Shown piece by piece: positions 53,513 to 62,465 of a stretch of 64,000 nt of DNA (positions are counted from its first letter, which is position 1; every line of letters begins with the position of its first letter). The DNA is from Imperialibacter sp040222815 (GTDB lineage: Bacteria; Bacteroidota; Bacteroidia; Cytophagales; Cyclobacteriaceae): contig NZ_JAVKCH010000019.1 in the NCBI RefSeq assembly GCF_040222815.1, forward strand, positions 1 through 64,000, given 5' to 3'. Below the pieces are notes generated by a model. It did no database searches, was not told the DNA's origin, and was given only the letters and a program-made list of their open reading frames with translations. Both the position numbers and the translations under genes were made by a program.

Positions 53513-54190
53513 CTAACTTTTCACAGCCCTTACCATTTCCTTTTTGCCTGGCGGGCCGGGGAGCTCCTCCACCGTAAAACCCGCTTGTTTCAGGTTTCGC
53601 TTAAACTGCCCTTGTGCGCAATAAGTGACCAGAAAACCTCCTGGGGCAAGCGAGTCATACATCTTTTGTAACACGTCCATTGTCCACATCTCAGGTTGCT
53701 TGTTGGGGGCAAATGCGTCGAAATAGATGATATTGAAAGGAGTGGTTGGAGAATATTCGTGCACCGGAGCTTCTTCTTTTTTAAGTGAAAAATGGGCAGT
53801 CAGCTCAGCTTTTTCACCCCACTGAGACGTGTGTAGCTGGTCAAACAAGTGACCAAACTCTGCATTTCCGACCGCCTCAGCATAATTAAGTGCTTCATAG
53901 ATTTCAGCTGGCAAAGGAAAGGTCTCTAATGATTCTAAGTAAACCTCCTGTTGGTGCTCTTCTGCGAAAATCAAACTTAAAAATGCATTGAGCCCCGTGC
54001 CAAAGCCAATCTCCAAAATTCTCGGTGAACTGTCGTGATGATCACACCAATGCCCGAGCCCCATTGCGATAAAAACGTGAGCTGATTCCTGAACAGCGCC
54101 ATGGAACGAGTGGTAGGTCTCATTGAGGGCTTCATTTTTTAAGGAATGGGAGCCGTCTTCCGTCAGGATCAAGTAAACATTTGCGTTCAT
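53513..54190 (-). CDS. mnmD: tRNA 5-methylaminomethyl-2-thiouridine methyltransferase
   Basis: 225 residues. SAM motif RILEIGFGTGLNAFLSL, then the family-specific IIYFDAFAPNKQPEMWT and GGFLVTYCAQGQFKRNLKQAG, with the typical ending PPGKKEMVRA. It is the stand-alone methyltransferase half of MnmC, finishing the wobble uridine of some tRNAs. Its ATG overlaps the ispF stop by 1 nt (TAATG). Confidence 0.9.
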   Translation of the reverse strand: MNANVYLILTEDGSHSLKNEALNETYHSFHGAVQESAHVFIAMGLGHWCDHHDSSPRILEIGFGTGLNAFLSLIFAEEHQQEVYLESLETFPLPAEIYEALNYAEAVGNAEFGHLFDQLHTSQWGEKAELTAHFSLKKEEAPVHEYSPTTPFNIIYFDAFAPNKQPEMWTMDVLQKMYDSLAPGGFLVTYCAQGQFKRNLKQAGFTVEELPGPPGKKEMVRAVKS

Positions 54191-54699
54191 TAACCTTCTC
54201 CCTTCGCCTTTTCTACTCTATAAATAAGCGCCACGGCATGGGCGGCAATACCTTCTTCGGTTCCAACGAAGCCTAGCTTTTCGGTGGTAGTAGCTTTTAT
54301 GGAAATATCTTCTTCGGCTACATCCATTACTTCCGAAAGAACGGCCACCATTCTGGGAATAAACGGATTCACTTTTGGCCTTTGGGCGCACAGGGTCACG
54401 TCAATGTTTCCCACCTCATAGTGTTTATTTCGAATCAACGTCATCACCTCGTCGAGCAGTTTCTTGCTGTCGATGCCCTTGTATTTCGGGTCGGTATCAG
54501 GAAAGTGGAACCCTATATCCCGCATATTGGCAGCACCCAAAATGGCGTCGCAAATCACATGGATGATCACATCAGCATCCGAATGTCCGACAGCCCCTTT
54601 TTCGTGGTCAATTTTAATGCCTCCCAGCCATAGGTCGTAGCCTTCCTTTAGTTGGTGCACATCGTATCCGTAGCCGATCCTGATAGTTGGTTTTTTCAT
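54190..54699 (-). CDS. ispF: 2-C-methyl-D-erythritol 2,4-cyclodiphosphate synthase
   Basis: 169 residues. MEP pathway step converting CDP-ME 2-phosphate to MEcPP. Zn ligands in GYGYDVHQL (Asp, His), GHSDADVIIHVICDAILGAA, DIGFHFPDTDPKYKG, NIDVTLCAQRPK and the C-terminal IKATTTEKLGFVGTEEGIA. Middle gene of the M16 peptidase-ispF-mnmD operon; its ATG overlaps the peptidase stop (ATGA). Confidence 0.96.
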   Translation of the reverse strand: MKKPTIRIGYGYDVHQLKEGYDLWLGGIKIDHEKGAVGHSDADVIIHVICDAILGAANMRDIGFHFPDTDPKYKGIDSKKLLDEVMTLIRNKHYEVGNIDVTLCAQRPKVNPFIPRMVAVLSEVMDVAEEDISIKATTTEKLGFVGTEEGIAAHAVALIYRVEKAKGEG

Positions 54700-55934
54700 T
54701 TTATTGCTTCGTAGTAGAGCGTGGAGCTATTGTCGTTGGTGAGAATGTTGTTGGCTTCGTCAAGAATATTGTCAGTGGTCACTGATTCGATTTTATCGGT
54801 CTCCTTGTTCACCCAGTTTGGGTCTCCCAGAAACGACATGAAAGCCACATTCATTGCCTGGTTCAGTAACTCCACTTCAGAGAAAACAAGAGATGAAAGC
54901 GCTTTGTTTTTCACTTTGATCAACTCGTCGTCGTTGATCTTCTTCGTTTTTATTTCACCCAACACCTCATCAATGGCTTTGTCGGCTTCTTCAAAACTGT
55001 GTCCTTCATTCAGCTTGCCATCAATCATCAGCAGGCCGGGGTCAATGGAGCCCAGCACATACGACTGTATGCTGTTGAATATTTTTTTCTCCTTCACCAG
55101 CACATTGTATAACCTGCTCGATTTACCTCTGCCCAAAATGTCACCGAGAAAATCGATAGTTTGGTAGTTGTCGGCTGCCCTTCCACTCATGTGAAAGGTT
55201 TTGTAAAGAGCGCTCAAAGGCACTTTTGACTGCACATTCAGTATTCGTGCATCATGTTGCTTTGGTTCCGCTCGCAAGCGCCGTGCTGGGACATCTCCTG
55301 CTGGAATTGGGCCAAACCATTTCTCTGCCAATTTTTGTACTTGTTCTGTAGTGACCTTGCCAGCCACTACCAGGATAGCATTATTGGGACGATAATATTT
55401 GAAGAAAAAATCTTGCACATCGCTCATGGTCGCATTCTCTATATGAGAAATTTCCTTGCCGATGGTCGCCCATTTATAGGAGTGCTCTTTATAAGCCAGG
55501 GGCCTTAGCTTCAGCCAAATATCGCCGTAAGGCTGGTTCAAATAACGCTGCTTGAATTCCTCAATCACCACTTTTTGCTGCACTTCCAGCACTTTTGGGT
55601 CAAACGACAAACTCAGCATACGATCCGATTCCAGCCAGAAAGCCGTTTCGATATTGGCGGCCGGCAATGTGATATAATAATTGGTAATGTCTGGACTCGT
55701 GAAAGCATTGTTTTCCCCGCCAACCAACTGAAGCGGCTCATCGTAGCTGGGAATATGCTTTGAGCCGCCAAACATCAGGTGTTCAAAAAGGTGAGCAAAG
55801 CCAGTCTTATGCTCTTCCTCATCTCTCGACCCTACCTTGTATAAGATATTGACCACTGCCAGTTCGGTGCTGGGGTCGGGTATAACGTGCACCTCCAGCC
55901 CATTGGCCAGTTTAAAACTTTCGAATTGAATCAT
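54696..55934 (-). CDS. M16-family zinc metallopeptidase
   Basis: 412 residues. Inverted zinc motif HLFEHLMF (HxxEH) with the distal Glu expected in VIEEFKQRYLNQPY, and the second M16 half-domain (DVQDFFFKYYRPNNAILVVAG). Bacterial M16B relatives process peptides in the cytosol or periplasm; no signal peptide is visible here, so a cytoplasmic site is likely. First gene of a three-gene operon. Confidence 0.92.
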   Translation of the reverse strand: MIQFESFKLANGLEVHVIPDPSTELAVVNILYKVGSRDEEEHKTGFAHLFEHLMFGGSKHIPSYDEPLQLVGGENNAFTSPDITNYYITLPAANIETAFWLESDRMLSLSFDPKVLEVQQKVVIEEFKQRYLNQPYGDIWLKLRPLAYKEHSYKWATIGKEISHIENATMSDVQDFFFKYYRPNNAILVVAGKVTTEQVQKLAEKWFGPIPAGDVPARRLRAEPKQHDARILNVQSKVPLSALYKTFHMSGRAADNYQTIDFLGDILGRGKSSRLYNVLVKEKKIFNSIQSYVLGSIDPGLLMIDGKLNEGHSFEEADKAIDEVLGEIKTKKINDDELIKVKNKALSSLVFSEVELLNQAMNVAFMSFLGDPNWVNKETDKIESVTTDNILDEANNILTNDNSSTLYYEAIK

Positions 55935-56062
55935 TTGCTACAAAATTGTCGCTAAAATAAGCATTCACTGATACTATTGTCCGAAACTACATCGAATAAG
56001 TAAAAGGTTCGGTTTTGCGAAGAATTTTCCATCTCCGCTTTCCTCCGCAAAGCTCAAACATT

Positions 56063-56070
56063 TACATTTG
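56063..56070 (+). promoter_or_regulatory. Candidate -7 box of the E1 dehydrogenase gene
   Basis: TACATTTG matches TAnnTTTG and ends 22 nt before ATG 56093. It lies within the longer upstream reading frame that begins at 56015, which supports the downstream start. Confidence 0.5.
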
Positions 56071-56092
56071 GCTAACAATTAAACAACAGATT

Positions 56093-58099
56093 ATGGCAAT
56101 TGCGGCCGGAACCCACACCCAAATGAAATTTGACAGGGAGTCGCTGACAGATAAACAGCTTCTTTCCATATACGAAAAGCTTTTAGAACCCAGACTGATT
56201 GAAGAGAAAATGCTTATTCTTCTTCGCCAGAACAAAATCAGCAAATGGTTTTCAGGCATTGGCCAGGAGGCAATATCCGTTGGGGCTACACTCGCTCTCA
56301 AGGAAAGCGAATACATCCTGCCTATGCACCGGAATCTTGGCGTGTTTACCTCCCGTGGTATTCCCTATGAAAGGCTTTTTTCGCAGTTTCAGGGCACGGC
56401 CAATGGGTTTACCAAAGGCCGGGATCGGTCATTTCACTTTGGAACGCAAGAGTACAAGATTGTGGGAATGATCAGCCATTTGGGGCCGCAGTTGGCCCTG
56501 GCAGATGGTATTGCCCTGGCAGGTAAGCTGAAAAAGGAGAATGCCGCAACCGCTGTTTTCACCGGCGATGGTGGCAGCAGCGAGGGCGACTTCCACGAGG
56601 CACTTAATGTGGCGGCTGTCTGGAATTTGCCGGTGCTTTTTATTGTAGAGAACAACGGCTACGGCCTGAGTACACCCAGCAACGAGCAGTTCAAGTTCAA
56701 ATCTTTTGTGGACAAAGGGCCAGGGTATGGCATCGAAACGATCAGCATCGACGGCAATAATATCCTGGAAGTTTATCTCAACATATCCAGATTGGCGGAA
56801 GACATTAGAAAAAATCCACGTCCAATTCTGATTGAAGCCAACACATTCCGGATGCGTGGGCACGAGGAAGCGTCCGGTACCAAGTACGTGCCTAAAGAGC
56901 TGATGGACTATTGGGCCACCAAAGACCCAATTAATAATTTTGAACAATATCTGCTCGAAACTGGCGTGCTGACCGACGAGACCGCAGAAAAGACTAGGAA
57001 GAAGATAAAAGGCCAGGTAGACAAGGCAGTCAAGACAGCTTTCAGTGAGCCGGAGGTAATTCCGTCTACAGAGCAGGAGCTGGCTGACCTTTATAGCCCT
57101 TTCGTGCAGCAAGTAGTTGCTCCAAAGAGTAAGAGCACCTCCCCGAAGCGCTTTCTCGATGCCATTACCGACGGGCTTCGTCAAAGCATGGAGCGATACC
57201 CCGAGCTTGTGCTCATGGGCCAGGACATTGCAGAGTACGGCGGAGTTTTCAAAGCGACGGATGGCTTTGTTGAAAAATTTGGAAAAGACAGGGTACGCAA
57301 CACGCCATTGTGTGAATCAGCTATCATAGGCACTGGCCTTGGGCTTTCCATCAAAGGCATGAAGTCGATGGTGGAAATGCAGTTTGCTGATTTCGTAACT
57401 GAAGGGTTCAATCAAATCGTGAACAACCTGGCCAAAAGCCACTGGCGGTGGGGACAGAAGGCAGATGTGGTAGTGAGGATGCCAACGGGAGCTGGCGTGG
57501 CCGCCGGGCCATTTCATTCTCAATCCAACGAAGCCTGGTTTTTCCATACACCAGGGTTAAAAATTGTCTACCCATCTACCGTATATGATGCCAAGGGGCT
57601 GCTGAATGCGGCTTTGGAAGACCCCAACCCCTATATGTACTTTGAGCACAAAGTGCTCTATCGCTCCCTGACTGAAGAGATTCCCGACGATTACTACACT
57701 GTCGAAATAGGCAAAGCCCGATTAGCTGCCGAAGGCACCGATATTTCCATTATTACTTATGGCATGGGGGTACACTGGGCTCAGCATGTTTGTAAAGAGC
57801 TGGGTGTGTCCGCCGACATTGTGGATTTGAGAACTTTGTTGCCATGGGATAAGGAAGCGGTAAGGGAAACCGTGAAGAAAACAGGCAAAGTGTTGGTGCT
57901 GCATGAGGATTGCCTCACGGGCGGCATCGGTGCCGAAATCGCTGCCTGGATAAGTGAGCATTGCTTCACTAGTCTTGATGCGCCAGTTATGCGTGAAGCA
58001 AGTCTTGACACGCCAGTGCCTTTTGCACCGGCATTGGAGCAAAACTTTTTGCCAAAAGGCCGCCTGAGGGAAAGAATCGAGGAACTTTTGCGTTTTTAG
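56093..58099 (+). CDS. Fused alpha-ketoacid dehydrogenase E1 (alpha plus beta)
   Basis: 668 residues from ATG 56093. The alpha half (about 1-330) has the thiamine diphosphate motif FTGDGGSSEGDFHEALNVAA and GHEEASGTKYVP. The beta half (about 345-668) begins RFLDAITDGLRQSMERYPEL and contains MGQDIAEYGGVFKATDG and DLRTLLPWDKEAV. Alpha and beta are one polypeptide, the usual form in Bacteroidota for pyruvate- or branched-chain-type E1. No E2 or E3 gene is nearby, so the substrate (pyruvate or branched-chain 2-oxoacids) is not settled by context. Confidence 0.92.
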   Translation: MAIAAGTHTQMKFDRESLTDKQLLSIYEKLLEPRLIEEKMLILLRQNKISKWFSGIGQEAISVGATLALKESEYILPMHRNLGVFTSRGIPYERLFSQFQGTANGFTKGRDRSFHFGTQEYKIVGMISHLGPQLALADGIALAGKLKKENAATAVFTGDGGSSEGDFHEALNVAAVWNLPVLFIVENNGYGLSTPSNEQFKFKSFVDKGPGYGIETISIDGNNILEVYLNISRLAEDIRKNPRPILIEANTFRMRGHEEASGTKYVPKELMDYWATKDPINNFEQYLLETGVLTDETAEKTRKKIKGQVDKAVKTAFSEPEVIPSTEQELADLYSPFVQQVVAPKSKSTSPKRFLDAITDGLRQSMERYPELVLMGQDIAEYGGVFKATDGFVEKFGKDRVRNTPLCESAIIGTGLGLSIKGMKSMVEMQFADFVTEGFNQIVNNLAKSHWRWGQKADVVVRMPTGAGVAAGPFHSQSNEAWFFHTPGLKIVYPSTVYDAKGLLNAALEDPNPYMYFEHKVLYRSLTEEIPDDYYTVEIGKARLAAEGTDISIITYGMGVHWAQHVCKELGVSADIVDLRTLLPWDKEAVRETVKKTGKVLVLHEDCLTGGIGAEIAAWISEHCFTSLDAPVMREASLDTPVPFAPALEQNFLPKGRLRERIEELLRF

Positions 58100-58175
58100 T
58101 AAGAACCGTCAATTCTTCATTTGGGCATTAATTTTATATATTGCCGCTTTAGGTTTACTTAATTGAGTTTAACGG

Positions 58176-59948
58176 GTGTTTATTTCTTCTTCTTTTAAAA
58201 CTTTCACCTCATCAGCCTTGAGGCTTACCTGGATTAGCTTGTTGGCCATTTTGTTATGGTTGGCTTCTGCTGATGTAGCGAAGGCTCAGTTGCTGGAGGG
58301 AAGAAATAAACTGAAGACAGTTGAGGAGAAGCCTGAAAATCCCGGTTTTTTCCTCAACAGAAGACGAGGCAAGTCCGAAAAAAACGCTGGGCAAGTATCC
58401 AAGAAAGACAGAAAAGTCGACACAAGAACTGTTAAACGTCCAAAGAAGAACATCAGGCAGGGAGCTAACTATCAGTCAACCGGCGGTGGCGTTTCCATCG
58501 ACAACTCACCCCGATCTTCTGCTCGTTTTTCGGAGCCTGGAAAGGTTTCCCGCAGAAAATCAAAGGTCAAATACAGATCCAATAGCGAAAAAGCAAGCAA
58601 GCAACGCAGACGTGTGCCCATGATCAGGCTCTCGCCAAGAATTGGCATCTATAACCCCAACTCTCCTAATCCAAGGTATTCAAAGAATCCCGGGTTCGAT
58701 CGAACCAAACGGTACGCCGCCTCACCCAGGTATTCTGTGCCGCAACCAAGAGTAAGTCCTCAGTCAGTTAACCCCCGGTACAGCCAAAGCCAGGGGTTTG
58801 TGGTTAAAAAGGGGGGCTATGTTATTGGCTTTAAGAATACCCCGGGGATATTGCCGATAGCCAAAGCAGGCCCAAGGTACAGCAAGCCCCAAAAGAGGGT
58901 ATCCCCTGGAAGTGTGTCTCCCAGGTATAGCAAGGCACCCAGGCAGGTTTCTCCCGGAAGCGTCTCACCACGCTACAGTGAAAGTCAGGGTTTTGTCACC
59001 AACAAGAGTAAGTGGATTTTTGGTTTTAGAAAGACCCCCGGAATATTGCCAATAGCCAAAGCTGGCCCGAGGTACAGCAAACCCCAGAAGCGGGTGTCAC
59101 CCGAGAGTGTCTCACCTCGCTATAGTGTGGCACCCAAGCAGGTTTCTCCCAAAAGTGTATCACCAAGATACAGTGTACCTCCCAAGCTGGTTTCCCCTAA
59201 AAGTGTGTCTCCCAGATATAGCAAGGCTCCCAAGCAGGTTTCGCCGGAAAGCATTTCTCCGAGGTATAGCAAAGACCCGGGCTTTGTTGTAAAAAAGGGA
59301 GGTTGGGCAATTGGGTTCAATAATACATCAGGGTTTCTCCCAATAGGAAAGGCTACGCCGAGGTACAGCAAGGAAGCCGGGTTCTATCGGCCAGGGAACG
59401 GAGTTAACAGGTCAATCTCTGAGGAAGCAAGACAGTTTTCCCTGCCTGATAAAGAAAAGAGAAGAGACAATAATTATAATCCACTGGTGTCGACCCATAT
59501 TCCCACCATCGTAACCACGCCAAGAGACAGGAGCTTCAGGAAAAGGTACAATGAGATGATCACCGACTGGCAGGGTGACGAAAAAAGGGTGTCTAAGTTT
59601 GCGGAAAAGCTACAAGACAAAGGATACGCCTTGATGTACAATGAATACAGCGGCTTCTTAAAGGTGAGAACGGAGGGAAGAGAAAAGCATCACGCAGAGA
59701 AAGAGGCCGGACGCCTCGCTGAATATACCGGTGGTTTTAAAATAAAACGAGGAGCGGGTGATAGCCACCCCAGTATCGCCTATGTCACAGGCAAGAAGAT
59801 TAATTCCAGAAAGCTTAGAAAAGAATGGCGGGAGCTTAATATCATATTGGTGAGAGTGAGCGGGAACAAAGAGGTAGCAAAGGGTGTTAAAAATGGGCCT
59901 GATAAGCCTAAGTACGACAAAAAAGAAAGAGACATCTGGAATTACTAG
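58176..59948 (+). CDS. Secreted basic repeat protein with SPRYS-type repeats
   Basis: 590 residues, GTG start. Signal peptide (hydrophobic 17-34, ending DVAKAQ). Residues 40-150 are very basic and polar. From about 165 to 400 a short unit, of the type KQVSPxSVSPRYS, repeats many times. It is interrupted by three copies of a longer block beginning GFV (residues 207, 272 and 369), each with a tail such as TPGILPIAKAGPRYSKPQ. The last ~170 residues form a folded domain (RKRYNEMITDWQGDEKRVSK, YALMYNEYSGFLKVRTEG). Family not recognised; it could be a surface or matrix protein. Ends one base before the ytxJ start. Confidence 0.7.
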   Translation: MFISSSFKTFTSSALRLTWISLLAILLWLASADVAKAQLLEGRNKLKTVEEKPENPGFFLNRRRGKSEKNAGQVSKKDRKVDTRTVKRPKKNIRQGANYQSTGGGVSIDNSPRSSARFSEPGKVSRRKSKVKYRSNSEKASKQRRRVPMIRLSPRIGIYNPNSPNPRYSKNPGFDRTKRYAASPRYSVPQPRVSPQSVNPRYSQSQGFVVKKGGYVIGFKNTPGILPIAKAGPRYSKPQKRVSPGSVSPRYSKAPRQVSPGSVSPRYSESQGFVTNKSKWIFGFRKTPGILPIAKAGPRYSKPQKRVSPESVSPRYSVAPKQVSPKSVSPRYSVPPKLVSPKSVSPRYSKAPKQVSPESISPRYSKDPGFVVKKGGWAIGFNNTSGFLPIGKATPRYSKEAGFYRPGNGVNRSISEEARQFSLPDKEKRRDNNYNPLVSTHIPTIVTTPRDRSFRKRYNEMITDWQGDEKRVSKFAEKLQDKGYALMYNEYSGFLKVRTEGREKHHAEKEAGRLAEYTGGFKIKRGAGDSHPSIAYVTGKKINSRKLRKEWRELNIILVRVSGNKEVAKGVKNGPDKPKYDKKERDIWNY

Positions 59949-59949
59949 T

Positions 59950-60303
59950 ATGATCAAATGGAATAAGCTCACCTCGCCTGAGCAAATTGAAAGCGTTATC
60001 GAAGAATCAAACTCCCATCCAGTGCTCATTTTTAAGCACAGCACCAGCTGTTCTATAAGTGCAGCGTCACTGGACAGGATCGAACGCAAATGGGACGAAA
60101 GTGAGATGAAGGACTGGAAACCCTACTACCTCGACTTGCTGGCGAATAGATCGACGTCGCACGCTGTGGCAAATGAGTTGGGTATTGAGCACCAGTCTCC
60201 ACAGGCTATAGTGCTCTTCCAGGGCAAGCCAGTTTACGACGCTTCGCATTTCAGTATTTCGTATGATGCGATCAAGTCGGCAACCAAAGATGTTGTGCTA
60301 TAA
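59950..60303 (+). CDS. ytxJ: YtxJ-like monothiol bacilliredoxin
   Basis: 117 residues from ATG 59950; the longer frame from 59884 lies inside the preceding gene. Thioredoxin fold with PVLIFKHSTSCSISAASL (the YtxJ active site with a single cysteine) and SPQAIVLFQGKPVYDASHF (cis-Pro region). The family reduces bacillithiol mixed disulfides. Starts one base after the repeat-protein stop, so the two are cotranscribed. Confidence 0.88.
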   Translation: MIKWNKLTSPEQIESVIEESNSHPVLIFKHSTSCSISAASLDRIERKWDESEMKDWKPYYLDLLANRSTSHAVANELGIEHQSPQAIVLFQGKPVYDASHFSISYDAIKSATKDVVL

Positions 60304-60536
60304 AGGGGTCAGAGGAATTTTGTTTTCCTTATTGACAGCCCGGCAGTTGCTACTCAGAGTATTTACTTACTAAGCGATAGGGGTAACAGGTGTTGATTTG
60401 TTATTGAAGTCCGAATCAATTTATTGTTGTCATGCCGTTACTCGGAGACAGTCAACCATTTTGATTCAAACTTAGTCTTGTTGATTATCGATTAAGCTAA
60501 AAATGGCTAATTTGGTCTAAAATATCTGGTTCCCTT

Positions 60537-61262
60537 ATGAAACGTCTAAATACAGGACTTTCTATCTTTTGCTTTATTCTTCTGACATCGTCAGTGGCCA
60601 AGTCACAGGACAACGGTAACTATGAATATTCAAGAGAATATATATGGGGCATCAATAAAAACACAAACAGCGGACTCATCGGTGGCATCGTTCTGAAGTA
60701 CTCTCAGGCCATGGATGAAAAGACCTTCCGAACTTTTGGAATGGAGCTAATCAACGTGAAGCACCCAAAAGAGTATAGGTATATTTCCCAATACGGCAAT
60801 CCATTTGTCTGGGCTAAGAAAAACTACCTTTATGCTGTTCGCTTGCAGTATGGCAAGGACTATTTGATGTTTCGAAAAGCACCTCAGCAGGGCGTTCAGA
60901 TCAATGCTAGCTGGGCCGCTGGCCCTACCTTGGGCATTGTTGCTCCTTACTATGTCAAATACGCCACCGGGCCCAGTACTTTTACAGTCGAGCAATTTGA
61001 TCCGGCCAGGCATAGTTTTGGCGGTATTTTAGGAACCGGAAGACTTTTTCAGGGCCTTGGTCAGTCGAAAATACAGCCAGGCTTAAATGCCAAAGCAGCT
61101 ATCAACTTCGAATTTGGCACGTTCAAGAGTAACGTCACTGGTTTTGAAATAGGTGTGCTGGCAGAAGCTTTCACAAAGGAGATTATTATCATACCGGCTG
61201 CCACAAACACGGCATTTTTCACATCGGCCTTTTTCACACTCTATTACGGCGCCCGCCGGTAA
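60537..61262 (+). CDS. Predicted outer-membrane protein of unknown function
   Basis: 241 residues, signal peptide ending SVAKSQ. Alternating strands (NSGLIGGIVLKYSQAMDE, YLYAVRLQYGKDYLMF, ASWAAGPTLGIVAPYYV, INFEFGTFKSNVTGFEIGV) and a terminal strand TLYYGARR suggest a small barrel. Similar proteins often lie before lipA in Bacteroidota (from memory). 78 nt before lipA on the same strand. No named family. Confidence 0.65.
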   Translation: MKRLNTGLSIFCFILLTSSVAKSQDNGNYEYSREYIWGINKNTNSGLIGGIVLKYSQAMDEKTFRTFGMELINVKHPKEYRYISQYGNPFVWAKKNYLYAVRLQYGKDYLMFRKAPQQGVQINASWAAGPTLGIVAPYYVKYATGPSTFTVEQFDPARHSFGGILGTGRLFQGLGQSKIQPGLNAKAAINFEFGTFKSNVTGFEIGVLAEAFTKEIIIIPAATNTAFFTSAFFTLYYGARR

Positions 61263-61340
61263 CCTTTCCATTTTCCATTTGTTTGTGAACCATGGAGGGT
61301 ATTATTTTGTAATAATTCAATTGGAAGAAGAAAGCTAACA

Positions 61341-62228
61341 ATGATAGAGTTACCAGTAATTTCTCAGGATGCCACACAGCGGGTAAAAAAACCCAACTGG
61401 CTAAGAGTAAAGCTGCCAGTGGGAAAGGAATACGCCAAGGTTCGCCAGCTTGTCGACACACACAAACTGCATACGATTTGTGAGAGTGGCAACTGTCCAA
61501 ATATGGGGGAATGCTGGGGAGCAGGTACCGCCACCTTCATGATCCTGGGTAATGTTTGCACACGCAGTTGCACTTTTTGTGCTGTGGCCACTGGCAGGCC
61601 GCCTGAATATGATGAAGACGAGCCGAGGAGAGTGGCCGAAGCCATTAAGTTGATGGGAGTGAAGCATGCCGTGATTACTTCAGTTAACCGTGACGAACTT
61701 AAAGACAAGGGTGCTGAGGTGTGGTATCAAACCGTAGTGCAAACCAAACTGGCCAGCCCCGAAACAACTATAGAAACACTTATTCCCGACGTGAAAGCCA
61801 ATTGGGATGCCCTTTATAGGATGGTGGAAGGCGGGCAGGAGGTGGTTTCCCATAACATGGAAACTGTGGAAAGCCTTTACCGCAGGGTACGCCCACAGGC
61901 TAAATACGAAAGAAGCCTAGAGCAGACCAGAAGAACCAAGGAGCTGGGAAAACGCACAAAGTCGGGTATTATGCTTGGCTTAGGAGAAACACAGGATCAG
62001 GTGTTCAAAGCCATCGACGACCTGGTAGCCAACGGGCTCGATATTCTGACGCTGGGTCAGTATCTCCAGCCGACCAAAATGCATATTGAGGTGGCTGAGT
62101 TTATCCACCCGGAAACCTTTGACATGTACAGAGAAGAGGGTTTGAAGAGGGGCTTGAAGTATGTGGAATCCGGCCCACTGGTTAGGTCAAGCTACCATGC
62201 TGAAAGGCATGTGAACGTGCCTATTTGA
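61341..62228 (+). CDS. lipA: Lipoyl synthase
   Basis: 295 residues. Radical SAM enzyme that inserts two sulfurs into octanoyl-carrier proteins. Auxiliary 4Fe-4S ligands Cys47, Cys52, Cys58 (CESGNCPNMGEC) and radical-SAM cysteines Cys73, Cys77, Cys80 (CTRSCTFC), followed by ETLIPDVKAN, HNMETVESLYRRVRPQAKYE, GIMLGLGE, and YLQPTKMHIEVAEFIHPE. Likely supplies lipoate for the nearby E1-type dehydrogenase complex. Ends at a strong bidirectional terminator. Confidence 0.97.
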   Translation: MIELPVISQDATQRVKKPNWLRVKLPVGKEYAKVRQLVDTHKLHTICESGNCPNMGECWGAGTATFMILGNVCTRSCTFCAVATGRPPEYDEDEPRRVAEAIKLMGVKHAVITSVNRDELKDKGAEVWYQTVVQTKLASPETTIETLIPDVKANWDALYRMVEGGQEVVSHNMETVESLYRRVRPQAKYERSLEQTRRTKELGKRTKSGIMLGLGETQDQVFKAIDDLVANGLDILTLGQYLQPTKMHIEVAEFIHPETFDMYREEGLKRGLKYVESGPLVRSSYHAERHVNVPI

Positions 62229-62244
62229 CAAGATGAAACTTTAG

Positions 62245-62289
62245 AAAAAATGAAGGCATGGATTCTACAATCCATGCCTTCATTTTTTT
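62245..62289. terminator. Bidirectional intrinsic terminator
   Basis: tgaaggcatggat (62251-62263) pairs perfectly with atccatgccttca (62270-62282), flanked by an A run and a T run. It ends lipA and, on the other strand, the small membrane gene whose stop lies inside the hairpin. Confidence 0.9.
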
Positions 62290-62465
62290 AACTGATCCGT
62301 GAACTTATATAACAGATACAGATAGAGAAGCGTAGGTATTGGTAGCACAAGCGCCAGCACATAGATAATTGCCTTCTTCCCATCATATTTTCTCTTGTTG
62401 ACCCAAATGACAATTCCAGCACCTGCTATCAGGTTAACGATGAGCAGTAGCTGGTACTCATTCAT
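62280..62465 (-). CDS. Small two-helix membrane protein
   Basis: 61 residues with two hydrophobic segments (LLLIVNLIAGAGIVIWV and IIYVLALVLPIPTLLYLYLL) joined by KRKYDGKK. ATG overlaps the bestrophin stop (ATGA), so it is translationally coupled to a channel and may be a small partner. Too short to assign; the overlap and terminator support it as a real gene. Confidence 0.6.
   Translation of the reverse strand: MNEYQLLLIVNLIAGAGIVIWVNKRKYDGKKAIIYVLALVLPIPTLLYLYLLYKFTDQLKK

Noticed and set aside
56429..57184. 251-codon minus-strand frame inside the E1 gene
   Set aside because: Antisense to the thiamine-binding domain; translation not protein-like.
58860..59280. Regularly spaced DNA repeats resembling a CRISPR or satellite
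   Set aside because: Repeat units are imperfect, in frame and continuous with a secreted coding sequence; no spacer-like unique segments of constant size.
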